Part shown: positions 36,825-45,289 of the stretch, piece by piece
Position numbering within the stretch: position 1 is the first letter of the stretch
Layout: each line of letters opens with the position of its first letter
Assembly (NCBI RefSeq): GCF_023897065.1
Contig: NZ_JAMHIV010000017.1
Span: forward strand, 1 to 64,000
DNA length: 64,000 bases
Source of the DNA: Crossiella sp. SN42
GTDB taxonomy: Bacteria > Actinomycetota > Actinomycetes > Mycobacteriales > Pseudonocardiaceae
Direction of reading: 5' to 3'
Translations under genes and position numbers: made by a program
The notes under the pieces: generated by a model
Seen by the model: only the letters and a program-made list of their open reading frames with translations
The model's database searches: none
Told to the model about the DNA's origin: nothing

Positions 36825-38219
36825 ATGCCGGTTCCTGGTCCGGGTTATTCGATCACCGTCCGTCTTGAGGCGCCGCCATCGGCGAGCGCGGCCGGGGACC
36901 TGGCGAGCGCGGTGGGCCGGGTCGGCGGCGTGATCACCGCCTTCGACGTGGTGGAGTCGCACAACGACCGGGTGATCGTGGACATCACCTGCAACGCGAT
37001 CTCGGCCAACCACGTCAACGACATCACCGACGCGCTGGCCCTGCTGCCCGGCGTGACCGTGCGCAAGATCTCCGACCGCACCTTCCTGATCCACCTGGGC
37101 GGCAAGCTGGAGATCGCCTCCAAGATCGCGCTGCGCAACCGTGACGACCTCTCCAGGGCCTACACCCCCGGCGTGGCCAGGGTCTGCCAGGCCATCGCGG
37201 CCAACCCGGAGGACGCCCGCCGCCTGACCATCAAGCGCAACACCGTCGCCGTGGTCACCGACGGCTCGGCCGTGCTGGGCCTGGGCAACCTGGGCCCCGC
37301 CGCCGCGCTGCCGGTGATGGAGGGCAAGGCGGTGCTGTTCAAGAAGTTCGCCGGCGTGGACGCCTGGCCGGTGTGCCTGGACACCCAGGACACCGAGGAG
37401 ATCATCCGCGCGGTGGAGCTGATCGCCCCGGTCTACGGCGGCATCAACCTGGAGGACATCGCCGCGCCGCGCTGCTTCGAGATCGAGGCCCGGCTGCGCG
37501 AGAAGCTGTCCATCCCGGTCTTCCACGACGACCAGCACGGCACCGCGATCGTGGTGCTGGCCGCGCTGCGCAACGCGCTGCGCGTGGTGGGCAAGGAGAT
37601 CACCGACACCAAGATCGCGGTCTGCGGCGTCGGCGCGGCCGGTTCGGCGATCATCCGCCTGCTGCTCAAGCAGAAGCCGGGCGACATCATCGCGGTGGAC
37701 GTGGACGGCATCGTGCACCCCGGCCGCGAGGGCATGGACCCGAACCTGCGGTGGGTGGCCGACAACACCAACGCCGGCCAGGTCACCGGCAGCCTGCACG
37801 ACGCGCTGGTCGGCGCGGACGTGTTCATCGGGGTCTCCGCGCCGAACCTCTTCGGCGCCGCGCAGGTGGCCACCATGGCCAAGGACGCCATCGTGTTCGC
37901 GCTGGCCAACCCGGACCCGGAGATCGACCCGCTGGAGGCCCAGCAGCACGCCGCCGTGGTCGCCACCGGCCGCAGCGACTACCCGAACCAGATCAACAAC
38001 GTGCTGGCCTTCCCCGGCGTCTTCCGCGGCCTGCTGGACGCGCACGCCAACACCATCACCGACGACATGCTGGTGGCCGCGGCGGGCGCGATCGCCGACG
38101 TGGTCGCCCCGGAGCGGCTCAACGCCTCCTTCATCGTGCCCAGCGTCTTCGACACCAACGTCTCGCCCGCGGTGGCCGAGGCCGTGCGCAAGGCCGCCGG
38201 ATCGGCCGTGTCGGGCTGA
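36825..38219 (+). CDS. NAD(P)-dependent malic enzyme with N-terminal ACT domain
   Basis: A 464-residue enzyme converting malate to pyruvate and CO2. The N-terminal ACT domain (about 6-80; [17 protein letters not shown] onward) probably senses an amino acid or other effector. The malic-enzyme core has [30 protein letters not shown], the metal-binding region [20 protein letters not shown] and the nucleotide-binding [10 protein letters not shown], ending with [10 protein letters not shown]. The ATG at 36825 has TTGGAGG upstream; the short extension before it is not conserved. It sits inside the Moco locus but is not functionally tied to it. Confidence 0.93.
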   Translation: MPVPGPGYSITVRLEAPPSASAAGDLASAVGRVGGVITAFDVVESHNDRVIVDITCNAISANHVNDITDALALLPGVTVRKISDRTFLIHLGGKLEIASKIALRNRDDLSRAYTPGVARVCQAIAANPEDARRLTIKRNTVAVVTDGSAVLGLGNLGPAAALPVMEGKAVLFKKFAGVDAWPVCLDTQDTEEIIRAVELIAPVYGGINLEDIAAPRCFEIEARLREKLSIPVFHDDQHGTAIVVLAALRNALRVVGKEITDTKIAVCGVGAAGSAIIRLLLKQKPGDIIAVDVDGIVHPGREGMDPNLRWVADNTNAGQVTGSLHDALVGADVFIGVSAPNLFGAAQVATMAKDAIVFALANPDPEIDPLEAQQHAAVVATGRSDYPNQINNVLAFPGVFRGLLDAHANTITDDMLVAAAGAIADVVAPERLNASFIVPSVFDTNVSPAVAEAVRKAAGSAVSG

Positions 38220-38245
38220 ACCGGTCAGGGGCCTAGCATTCCCTT

Positions 38246-38731
38246 GTGAGTGAACGCGGTGAGCTGACCCACGTCGACGCGGCGGGGGCGGCGCGGATGG
38301 TCGACGTCTCCGGCAAGGAGGCGACCAGCCGCAGCGCGGTGGCCTCCGGCGTGCTGCGCACCACCGCCGAGGTGGTGGAGCTGCTGCGCCGGGACGGGCT
38401 GCCCAAGGGCGACGCGCTGGCGACCGCGCGGATCGCCGGGATCATGGGCGCCAAGCGCACCCCGGACCTGGTGCCGCTGTGCCATCCGATCGCGCTGGCC
38501 GGGGTCAAGCTGGACCTGGCGCTGGGCGAGGCCGAGGTGATGATCACCGCGACGGTCCGCACCACCGATCGCACCGGGGTGGAGATGGAGGCGCTCACCG
38601 CGGTGGCCGTCGCCGGGCTCACCCTGCACGACATGGTCAAGGCGGTCGACCCGGCAGCGGTGCTGGACGCCGTCCGGGTTGACCGCAAGGAGGGTGGGAA
38701 GACGGGACTATGGACGAGACCGCAGCCGTGA
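38246..38731 (+). CDS. moaC: Cyclic pyranopterin monophosphate synthase MoaC
   Basis: A 161-residue enzyme that works after MoaA to form cyclic pyranopterin monophosphate from the GTP-derived intermediate. Conserved segments are [38 protein letters not shown], the active-site VPLCHPIAL and [14 protein letters not shown] at 38246 follows TAGCAT (38234-38239) by 6 nt, so the message is leaderless. It overlaps the mog-moaE fusion by 22 bp. Confidence 0.96.
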   Translation: MSERGELTHVDAAGAARMVDVSGKEATSRSAVASGVLRTTAEVVELLRRDGLPKGDALATARIAGIMGAKRTPDLVPLCHPIALAGVKLDLALGEAEVMITATVRTTDRTGVEMEALTAVAVAGLTLHDMVKAVDPAAVLDAVRVDRKEGGKTGLWTRPQP

Positions 38732-39657
38732 GCCCGCGCAGTGCCCGGGTGGTCACCGCCTCCAACCGCGCCAGCGGCGGCGTCTACGCCGACCGCACCG
38801 GCCCGGTGATCGTCAGCTGGTTGCGCGAGCGCGGCTTCTGGGTGCCCGAGGCCGACGTGGTGCCCGACGGCGATCCGGTGGGCCAGGCGCTGCGCAAGGC
38901 GGTGACCGAACGGGTCGACGTGGTGATCACCACCGGGGGCACCGGCATCAGCCCCACCGACCGCACCCCGGAGGCCACCAGGGCGGTGCTCGACTACGAG
39001 GTGCCCGGCCTGGCCGAGGCGATCAGGGCCGCGGGACGGCCTGAGGTGCCCACAGCGGCCCTCTCGCGCGGACTGGCGGGGGTGGCCGGTAGAACCCTCA
39101 TCGTGAACCTGCCGGGCTCCACGGGCGGCGTGCGGGACGGTCTGGCGGTGCTGGACGGCGTGCTGGACCACGCGGTGAGCCAGCTCCGCGGCGGCGACCA
39201 CGCCCCCGGCGGCGGTCCGCGCACCGGCCCGGCGGCCGCCGTGCTGCGCGCCGAGGTCACCGAGGACCCCGTTGACGTGGAGGAACACGCCCGCCTGGTG
39301 GCCCATCCGGCCGCGGGCGCGGTGGTCACCTTCGCCGGCGTGGTCCGCGACCACGACGAGGGCCGCGGCGTGACCGAGCTGGAGTACAGCGGGCACCCCA
39401 GCGCCGCCGAGGTGATCGCCGAGGTCGCCGGGGAGATCGCGCTGCGGCACCGGGGCGTGCGGGCCATCGCGGTCAGCCACCGGATCGGCCAGCTCAAGAT
39501 CGGCGACGCCGCGCTGGCCTGCGCGGTGGCCGGCGAGCACCGCCGCGAGGCCTTCACCGCCTGCGCCGACCTGGTCGACGAGGTCAAGCGCCGCCTGCCC
39601 ATCTGGAAGCGCCAGCTGTTCACCGACGGCGCCGAGGAATGGGTCAACTGCCCCTGA
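38710..39657 (+). CDS. Mog-MoaE fusion: molybdopterin adenylyltransferase plus molybdopterin synthase large subunit
   Basis: A 315-residue two-domain protein. Residues about 9-160 form a MogA/MoaB domain (A-S-N-R-A-S-G-G-V-Y-A-D and TTGGTGISPTDRTPEA), which adenylylates molybdopterin. Residues about 178-315 form MoaE (GAVVTFAGVVRDHDEGRGV, VSHRIGQLKIGD, LPIWKRQLFTDGAEEWV with the active-site lysine), the subunit that transfers sulfur from MoaD. In M. tuberculosis mog and moaE2 are separate adjacent genes; here a linker of about 18 residues joins them in one frame. It begins inside moaC. Confidence 0.93.
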   Translation: MDETAAVSPRSARVVTASNRASGGVYADRTGPVIVSWLRERGFWVPEADVVPDGDPVGQALRKAVTERVDVVITTGGTGISPTDRTPEATRAVLDYEVPGLAEAIRAAGRPEVPTAALSRGLAGVAGRTLIVNLPGSTGGVRDGLAVLDGVLDHAVSQLRGGDHAPGGGPRTGPAAAVLRAEVTEDPVDVEEHARLVAHPAAGAVVTFAGVVRDHDEGRGVTELEYSGHPSAAEVIAEVAGEIALRHRGVRAIAVSHRIGQLKIGDAALACAVAGEHRREAFTACADLVDEVKRRLPIWKRQLFTDGAEEWVNCP

Positions 39658-39666
39658 ACGAACACA

Positions 39667-39701
39667 AAACCCCCGGTCGCCACGTGAACGACCGGGGGTT
39701 T
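39667..39701. terminator. Terminator between mog-moaE and rpfA
   Basis: Perfect 13-bp stem AAACCCCCGGTCG (39667-39679) with CGACCGGGGGTTT (39689-39701), 9-nt loop, T-run on one side and A-run on the other. It works in both directions for the convergent genes. Confidence 0.92.
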
Positions 39702-39730
39702 CGCGGAATGTGCTCAGCGAGTCAGTGGAC

Positions 39731-40411
39731 TCACTTCACGTCGAGCTTCTGACCCGGGAAGATCAGGTCAGCGTCCTTGACGATGTCCTTGTTGCGCTCG
39801 AACAGCGCCTTCCAGCCACCGTTGACCTGCAGCTTCGACGCGATGGTCGACAGGGTGTCACCCGCGACGACGGTGTAGTCCGCGCCGTTCTTGTCGGTGA
39901 CGACCGGAGCCGGCTGGACCGGAGCGGCCGGCTTGATGACCGGCTTGCTGACCACGGGCTTGGGCGCGGCCTGCTTCTTCACGACCGGCTTGGCCGCGGG
40001 CTTCGGGGCGGGAGCGGGCTTGGCGTTGCCGCCGCCGCCACCGGCCACACCGGCCTTCTTGCCGCAGCTCGGCCACGGGGTCAGCTTGCGGGCCGCGTAC
40101 AGGCGCTCAGCGACAGCGATCTGCTGCTCACGAGTGGCCAGGTGCGCGTACGGGGCGTACTGGCCACCACCGTTGGAGAGCCAGGTGCCACGGTCGAACT
40201 GGAGGCCGCCGTAGAAGCCGTTGCCGGTGTTGATGTTCCACCGGTTGCCGCTCTCGCACTTGGCAAGAGCGTCCCAGTTCACGCCACTCGCAGCGCTGGC
40301 GGTACCGGCCACGGCCATCGGGGCGGCCACGACGGCACCGGCCACGACGACGCGGGCCACGGTGCGGGTGATGTTGGACTGCTTGCGGTGCTTGCCTCGG
40401 TAAGAAGCCAT
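39731..40411 (-). CDS. rpfA: Resuscitation-promoting factor with LysM domain
   Basis: A 226-residue secreted cell-wall enzyme. A basic start and signal peptide (about 1-41) precede the Rpf transglycosylase-like domain (about 42-115: NWDALAKCESGNRWNINTGN, with catalytic Glu in C-E-S-G, and YGGLQFDRGTW). A Pro/Lys/Val-rich linker leads to a LysM domain (about 178-226: Y-T-V-V-A-G-D-T-L-S-T-I-A) that binds peptidoglycan. Rpf proteins cleave peptidoglycan during growth and spore or dormant-cell revival. A c-di-AMP riboswitch precedes it on the same strand. The long open frame upstream of 40411 is that RNA leader and not coding. Confidence 0.95.
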   Translation of the reverse strand: MASYRGKHRKQSNITRTVARVVVAGAVVAAPMAVAGTASAASGVNWDALAKCESGNRWNINTGNGFYGGLQFDRGTWLSNGGGQYAPYAHLATREQQIAVAERLYAARKLTPWPSCGKKAGVAGGGGGNAKPAPAPKPAAKPVVKKQAAPKPVVSKPVIKPAAPVQPAPVVTDKNGADYTVVAGDTLSTIASKLQVNGGWKALFERNKDIVKDADLIFPGQKLDVK

Positions 40412-40419
40412 TTCCCTCT

Positions 40420-40545
40420 CGCCAACCGCGCCTACGAGGTGAGCTGTCGGATTCGGACCGGTGGTGCTGGCCCGGCCGGTTCTCACCGGCTTCACCCCAA
40501 GGGCGCTGACTGCTCGCCCGGAGTTGGTTCCCCCGCCCCTGTCCA
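40420..40545 (-). promoter_or_regulatory. ydaO/yuaA riboswitch (cyclic di-AMP) upstream of rpfA
   Basis: On the minus strand the conserved pieces of the ydaO class appear in order: GGGGGAACCAAC (about 40534-40523), GGGGTGAAGCCGGTGAG (about 40500-40484), then CCGAATCCGACAGCTCACC and TCGTAGGCGCGG (to about 40426). It ends roughly 10-15 nt before the rpfA start codon. In Streptomyces and other actinobacteria c-di-AMP binding to this RNA lowers rpfA expression. Boundaries are approximate. Confidence 0.85.
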
Positions 40546-40806
40546 GTTGAAGTTTCGCTCGGGGTTTGGTCGGGAACTCGCTTGGACAGGGCTTGGCGCT
40601 ACGAGTTCCCGTCGTGCTGGCCGGTTCGGGGCCGACCGAGAAGCGACCGTACGTAACGCAGCGGGGGTCCGCCAAACCTTCTGGACTGTGACCGTCGTCA
40701 CCGTAACGTTTGGCGGAGTTCTGCGATGGCGGGTGTCTCCCCAGGTCAGTCTGCCGTTACCGCGCCGTGTCCTTACCGAGATCAATCACCGTCGGTGAGG
40801 CGTGGC
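40546..40806. other. Promoter region upstream of the rpfA riboswitch
   Basis: No gene is visible. It holds a nested palindrome: TCCGCCAAAC (40668-40677) with GTTTGGCGGA (40708-40717), and inside it GTGAC-cgtc-GTCAC (40688-40701). It probably contains the rpfA promoter (leftward) and the end of the convergent phosphodiesterase region. Confidence 0.6.
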
Positions 40807-41673
40807 TCACCCCGTCGCGGCACCCGAGTGACCCCGTAGGAACGCGGCGAGCCCGGCGAGGTCGTCGGTGTTGAGGTGATCGACCCCGGCCGCCGCGAGC
40901 TCCCGCCAGAGCGCCGCCCGCGCGGCCCCCGGCACATCCGGCGTCGCCCAGAACCGCAGCCGCTGCCCGCCCGCGTGCACCCGCCCGACGAGCTCCCGCA
41001 GCTTGGCCCGCTCCGCGGCGGGCATCTCGCCTTCACCCCGCCAGGCGAACAGCTTCGTCCAGTTGTCGGACACCAGCGGCGCCAGCTCCGGGTCCGCGCC
41101 GGGACCCAGGTCGGCCGGATCGGTGAGGCGTCCGTCATAGAAGGCCAGCCGGTCCCGCTGACCAGCCATGACCGCCCTCGGCCGGTCGCCGGAGATGACC
41201 GCCGTCACAGCCCCGCGCAGCACACAGCCGTGCAGGTACCGGCTGAACATCCAGGAGTACCGCGGCGACCGCAGCACCCGGTCCAGCTCGGCGTAGACCG
41301 CGGCCCCGTTGGTCTTGATGTCCACCAGCAGCTGGAACAGCCCGGCCCGCCCCGGGTAGACCCGCCCGCCATTGACCAGCGCCCGCTTCCGCAACGGCTC
41401 CAGGTACAGGGCCTGCAACGTCCGCTCCGGCCGCAGGTCGCCGGGGTCGTGCCCGACCAGCAGCGCCCCGTCCACCAGGTAGATGTCGGCCTCGACGCTG
41501 GTGAACCCGTGCGCCAGCGCGTCCAGCAACGGCCGCCCGTGCTCGTAGTCGTTGTGCGCGTGCGCCTGGGCCAGCGGCTTCACCCGCCCGGCCGCCTCCG
41601 CCGGCGCCACCGCCCCACCCAGCAACCCGGCCACCGCCAGACCCAGCAGCGCCGCCCGCAACCCGATCCGCAC
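40807..41673 (-). CDS. Secreted phosphatidylinositol-specific phospholipase C-like phosphodiesterase
   Basis: A 288-residue protein with a signal peptide (about 1-28, cut after APAEAA) and a PLC-like TIM-barrel phosphodiesterase domain: QAHAHNDYEHGRPLLDALAH, FTSVEADIYLVDGALLVGHD (metal-site His, Glu, Asp), LLVDIKTNGAAVYAEL and a C-terminal HLNTDDLAGLAAFL. The H-A-H-N-D-Y start is typical of a secreted actinobacterial/Bacteroides subfamily. GTG at 41673 has GGGAGG 5 nt upstream; the frame beyond belongs to the divergent SARP region. Substrate is uncertain. Confidence 0.85.
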   Translation of the reverse strand: MRIGLRAALLGLAVAGLLGGAVAPAEAAGRVKPLAQAHAHNDYEHGRPLLDALAHGFTSVEADIYLVDGALLVGHDPGDLRPERTLQALYLEPLRKRALVNGGRVYPGRAGLFQLLVDIKTNGAAVYAELDRVLRSPRYSWMFSRYLHGCVLRGAVTAVISGDRPRAVMAGQRDRLAFYDGRLTDPADLGPGADPELAPLVSDNWTKLFAWRGEGEMPAAERAKLRELVGRVHAGGQRLRFWATPDVPGAARAALWRELAAAGVDHLNTDDLAGLAAFLRGHSGAATG

Positions 41674-41805
41674 ACCGACCTCCCGAGTGAGCCTGGGGCG
41701 CAAAGTAAAGCGGACGAACGACCGGCCGGTGAACGTGGTCCGGCCGGTTGGTTGCCGTGCCAGGGCCATCGGTCCGTGCGACCATCGGCCAAGGCAGGGG
41801 AGGCG

Positions 41806-44800
41806 ATGGCACCGGAGATCGAGTTTCGGGTGCTCGGGCCGCTGGAGGTCCGGGCGGAGGGCAGGCCACTGGTCATCGGCGCGGCCAAGCAGCGCGTGCT
41901 GCTGGCCGCACTGCTGTTGCAGGCCGGCGAAGAGGTCCGCATCGAGGAGCTGACCGGCACGTTGTGGGAGTCCGGGCCTCCGGTGAACCCGCGTGCCGCC
42001 CTGCACACCTACATCAAGCGCCTCCGCCAGACCCTGGCCCGTCCGAACCTGATCGCCACGACTGAACGTGGCTACCGCGTCGACCCTGAGCCGGAGCAGT
42101 TTGACCTGTTCCGCCTCCGCAGCCTGATCGCCAGTGCCGAACGAGCCCGCGCCGCTGAGGACAGCGAGACCGAACGCGTCCACCTGGCCGAGGCCTTGGC
42201 CCTGTGGCGCGGCCCGGTCCTGGCGGACGTTCCTTCAGAGCCCTTGCGGCAGACCGACGCGGCACGCCTCACCGAACAGCGACTGGTGCTTCTGGAGCGC
42301 CGCATTGAGTTGGACCTGGACCTCGGTCGGCACACCGGGGTGATCGGTGAGCTGACCGAGCTGACTGCTCGACATCCGCTGCGTGAACGTTTCTGGGCGC
42401 AGCTGATGCTCGCTCAAGTCCGTGATGGAAGACAGGCGGAGGCCCTGCACGCCTTCACTCGGCTGACCGGTCACCTGAAGGTCGAGCTGGGTGTGCCGCC
42501 TGGGGCCGCCCTGCGCGCGCTGCACGAGGCGATCCTCCGGGGCGACACCTCCCTATATGCGCGCGCGGAACGCAAAGCGCCGCGAACCGGACCTGTTCCC
42601 GCTCAACTGCCTGCCGACATCCCCGACTTCGTCGGTAGGCGAGCGCTGATCGAGGCGATCAGCTCGGCCCTCACCGGATCGGAGCCCAGGCTGGTCGCCC
42701 TGTCCGGACCGCCAGGAGCGGGCAAGACCGCGCTGGCCGTGCACGTCGGGCACCGGCTCCGCGGCCGCTTCCCGGACGGCCAGCTGCACGTGAACCTGCG
42801 CGGCTACGCGCCAGAACCCGCCTTGGCCGCCGGACAGATCCTGGCCAGGTTCCTGCGGGCACTCGGGATCCAGCCGGAACAGGTGCCAGTGCAGGTCGAG
42901 GCGCAGACCGCGATGTACCGACGCCTCCTCGCCAACCGCAAGATCCTCGTGCTGCTGGACAACGCCGCCGACCCCGCCCAGCTCGCCCCGCTGTTGCCGG
43001 AAGCGCCGGGGTGCGCCGTGCTCGTGACCAGCCGGACCGAGTTCGCGGAGTTCGCGCACCGGTTCTCGGTCCACGTGCTCGATCCCGAGGAGTCGGTAGA
43101 GCTGCTGACCGGCATCCTCGGTCAGGACGTGGTGCGAGCCGAGCCGGAGTCAGTGGCCGCCCTGTCCGAAGTCTGCGCCCATCTGCCGCTGGCCTTGCGG
43201 GTCGCCGCGGCCAATGTGCTCGGTCATCGGATCAGTGACTTCGTGGTCCAGCTGCGGCAGGGTGACCGGCTGGAGAAATTGACCGTCGATGGTGACGCCG
43301 CGGCTGCGGTCCGCCTGGCCTTCGACCTGTCCTACGCCGAGCTGGCCGCCGACCGGCGGCTCGCCTTCCGGACTCTCGCGCTTGCCCCTGGCACGGACCT
43401 GAGTCTCCGGGCCGCCGGGGCGATGCTCGACTGGACCGTCGACCGGACTCGTGAAGTCCTGACCGATCTGGTCGCGGTGAGCCTGCTCCAGCAGGCCAGT
43501 CCGGACCGGTTCGGTTATCACGACCTGCTCCGCCTGTACGCCAGGGAAAAGGCTGAGCCGGCCGACAGGCATGCACTGACCAGGCTTTTCAACTACATCC
43601 TGGGGACGAGCCACGACGCCGCAGAGTTGATCATGTCGGAGCCGTTGTCCGCGGAGCTGGACCAGCCGGGCACCCGGGGCATCGAGTCGTTCAAGAACGT
43701 CGAGCAGGCGCTGGCCTGGCTGGACCTCGAGCGGGGCCTCATCCTCGCGATCGTCCAGGCGGCTGACGACACCGGCCATCCGTGGATCTCCTGGTCGCTG
43801 GTCCGGGCGTTGCGGAACTACTTCTACTTCTATGACCACCGGGCGGAATGGCTCATCGCGGCGGAAGCGGCACTCCGGGCCGCCGAGCGCAGCGGCAACT
43901 CCCTGATGGTCGCGTCCACATTGGACGGTGTCGGCACGGCTCACTGGAGTGTCGGTGACTACGAGCGTGCTCGTCAGTCCTATCGCAGGGCACAGGCACT
44001 GCTCAGCGACACCGCCGTGGGCGAGGAGGTGCTGGCCGGAGTCAACCTGCACCTCGGGATCCTGGGGTTGGAGTCGGGCAACATCGCCTATGCGGAGTCG
44101 ACGACCACTCAGGCGCTTGCCTACTGGCGAAGTCGCGGATCGACCAAACAGGTCGCCCAGGCCCTGGTGAACCTTGGCACGGTCATGTGCAGACGGGGAG
44201 AGCTCGGGCACGCCATGGAGCTGATGCTGGAGGCGATCGAGCTGTGTCGCCGCATTGGATCCCGGTTCGGGGAAGGGGTATCTGCGGTCAACTTGTCGTT
44301 CAACCGCCTGCTCACCGGTGATTTCGACGCGGCCCTGGACTGGAGCCGGTTGGCCCTGGAGATCAACGCGGAACTCGGCCGCGAAGAAGCTGACTCCTTC
44401 GAGCATCTGGCGGCTGTCCGGGGCGCGCGTGGACAACTCGACGAGGCCATTGCGTCAGCGGCACGCGCTCGTCAAGTCGCTCGCGAGGCCGGTGATCATC
44501 GGGCTGAGATCGACGCGATGATCACGACCGGCAAGCTCCACCTGCGTGGTGGCCGGCCGGACCAGGCCCTGGAGGTGTGCACTGAGGCGTTCCGCCAGTC
44601 CACGCTGATCGGCTATGGCTTCGGCGAGATCGAGGCGATGGTGGCCATGAGTTTTACTCTCCGCCGCCTGGACCGGCCAGGCGAAGCGGCGGACTATGCC
44701 GGACGGGCTCTGGCGCTCGCTTCCCGACACGGCTTCCGCCTGGAAGTAGGGCATGCGTTGACCGCGCTGGCTGAGGCCAGGCTTGCGGCCGGGCAGGTCG

Positions 44801-45024
44801 ATGACGCCCAGGACTTGGTGCGCCGCGCCATCGACACCCTGGATGGCACCGGCCACCGTCCGGGCGAGGCGGAAGCGCGGTTGCTGGCCGGTCGGATCCA
44901 CCACCAGCGCGGTGCGCCGGACCTGGCGCGGCGGGAGTGGGAGCTGGCGCTGGGGCTGTTCGCCGACATGGGGATGCCGGATGCCGAGGACGTCCGGAAG
45001 CTGCTCGACGACACCTCTATATAG
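41806..45024 (+). CDS. SARP-NB-ARC-TPR transcriptional regulator (AfsR-like)
   Basis: A 1072-residue regulator. N-terminal OmpR-type winged helix (about 1-95: EFRVLGPLEVRAEGRPLVIG, ending ERGYRVD) and BTAD domain (about 100-245) make up the SARP DNA-binding unit. An NB-ARC ATPase follows (about 270-560) with P-loop SGPPGAGKTALAV near 302, sensor ILVLLDNAADPAQ and LPLALRVAAAN. TPR repeats fill about 650-1060 (for example AHWSVGDYERARQSYRRAQ). Such proteins switch on secondary metabolism or morphology genes after a ligand or phosphorylation signal. There is no biosynthetic cluster beside it. GGGGAGG is upstream of the ATG. Confidence 0.92.
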   Translation: MAPEIEFRVLGPLEVRAEGRPLVIGAAKQRVLLAALLLQAGEEVRIEELTGTLWESGPPVNPRAALHTYIKRLRQTLARPNLIATTERGYRVDPEPEQFDLFRLRSLIASAERARAAEDSETERVHLAEALALWRGPVLADVPSEPLRQTDAARLTEQRLVLLERRIELDLDLGRHTGVIGELTELTARHPLRERFWAQLMLAQVRDGRQAEALHAFTRLTGHLKVELGVPPGAALRALHEAILRGDTSLYARAERKAPRTGPVPAQLPADIPDFVGRRALIEAISSALTGSEPRLVALSGPPGAGKTALAVHVGHRLRGRFPDGQLHVNLRGYAPEPALAAGQILARFLRALGIQPEQVPVQVEAQTAMYRRLLANRKILVLLDNAADPAQLAPLLPEAPGCAVLVTSRTEFAEFAHRFSVHVLDPEESVELLTGILGQDVVRAEPESVAALSEVCAHLPLALRVAAANVLGHRISDFVVQLRQGDRLEKLTVDGDAAAAVRLAFDLSYAELAADRRLAFRTLALAPGTDLSLRAAGAMLDWTVDRTREVLTDLVAVSLLQQASPDRFGYHDLLRLYAREKAEPADRHALTRLFNYILGTSHDAAELIMSEPLSAELDQPGTRGIESFKNVEQALAWLDLERGLILAIVQAADDTGHPWISWSLVRALRNYFYFYDHRAEWLIAAEAALRAAERSGNSLMVASTLDGVGTAHWSVGDYERARQSYRRAQALLSDTAVGEEVLAGVNLHLGILGLESGNIAYAESTTTQALAYWRSRGSTKQVAQALVNLGTVMCRRGELGHAMELMLEAIELCRRIGSRFGEGVSAVNLSFNRLLTGDFDAALDWSRLALEINAELGREEADSFEHLAAVRGARGQLDEAIASAARARQVAREAGDHRAEIDAMITTGKLHLRGGRPDQALEVCTEAFRQSTLIGYGFGEIEAMVAMSFTLRRLDRPGEAADYAGRALALASRHGFRLEVGHALTALAEARLAAGQVDDAQDLVRRAIDTLDGTGHRPGEAEARLLAGRIHHQRGAPDLARREWELALGLFADMGMPDAEDVRKLLDDTSI

Positions 45025-45033
45025 AGGAGAGGA

Positions 45034-45288
45034 TCAGCCGCCCGCGAAGGGTGGCAGCACGTCCAGTTCGGCCGCGTCCGGCACCACGGTGGCCTGGTCG
45101 CGCACGGCGACCCCGTTGAGCAGGAAGCTGCACGCGGGCAGCACCTCGGTCAGCCTGCCGGTGTGCCTGCCGCGCACCAGGTCCAGCACATCCGCCACGG
45201 TGGACACCCCGGTCAGCTCGACCGCCTCGTCCGGCACCCCGGCCGCGGCCCTGGCCCCGGCGAAGTAGCGCACGGTCACCGATGCCAC
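45034..45288 (-). CDS. moaD: Molybdopterin synthase sulfur carrier MoaD
   Basis: An 84-residue ubiquitin-fold protein that carries sulfur as a C-terminal thiocarboxylate for molybdopterin synthase with MoaE. It starts VASVTVRYFAGARAAAG and ends in the essential Gly-Gly (PPFAGG). GTG at 45288 was chosen because GGAGG lies five bases upstream, inside the last codons of moaA; the moaA stop and this start are one base apart. The in-frame ATG at 45306 lacks such a site. Confidence 0.93.
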   Translation of the reverse strand: MASVTVRYFAGARAAAGVPDEAVELTGVSTVADVLDLVRGRHTGRLTEVLPACSFLLNGVAVRDQATVVPDAAELDVLPPFAGG

Positions 45289-45289
45289 G

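Noticed and set aside
41806..45024. An antibiotic biosynthetic cluster around the SARP gene
   Set aside because: Flanking genes are rpfA, a phosphodiesterase and Moco genes; no synthase or tailoring enzymes are seen.
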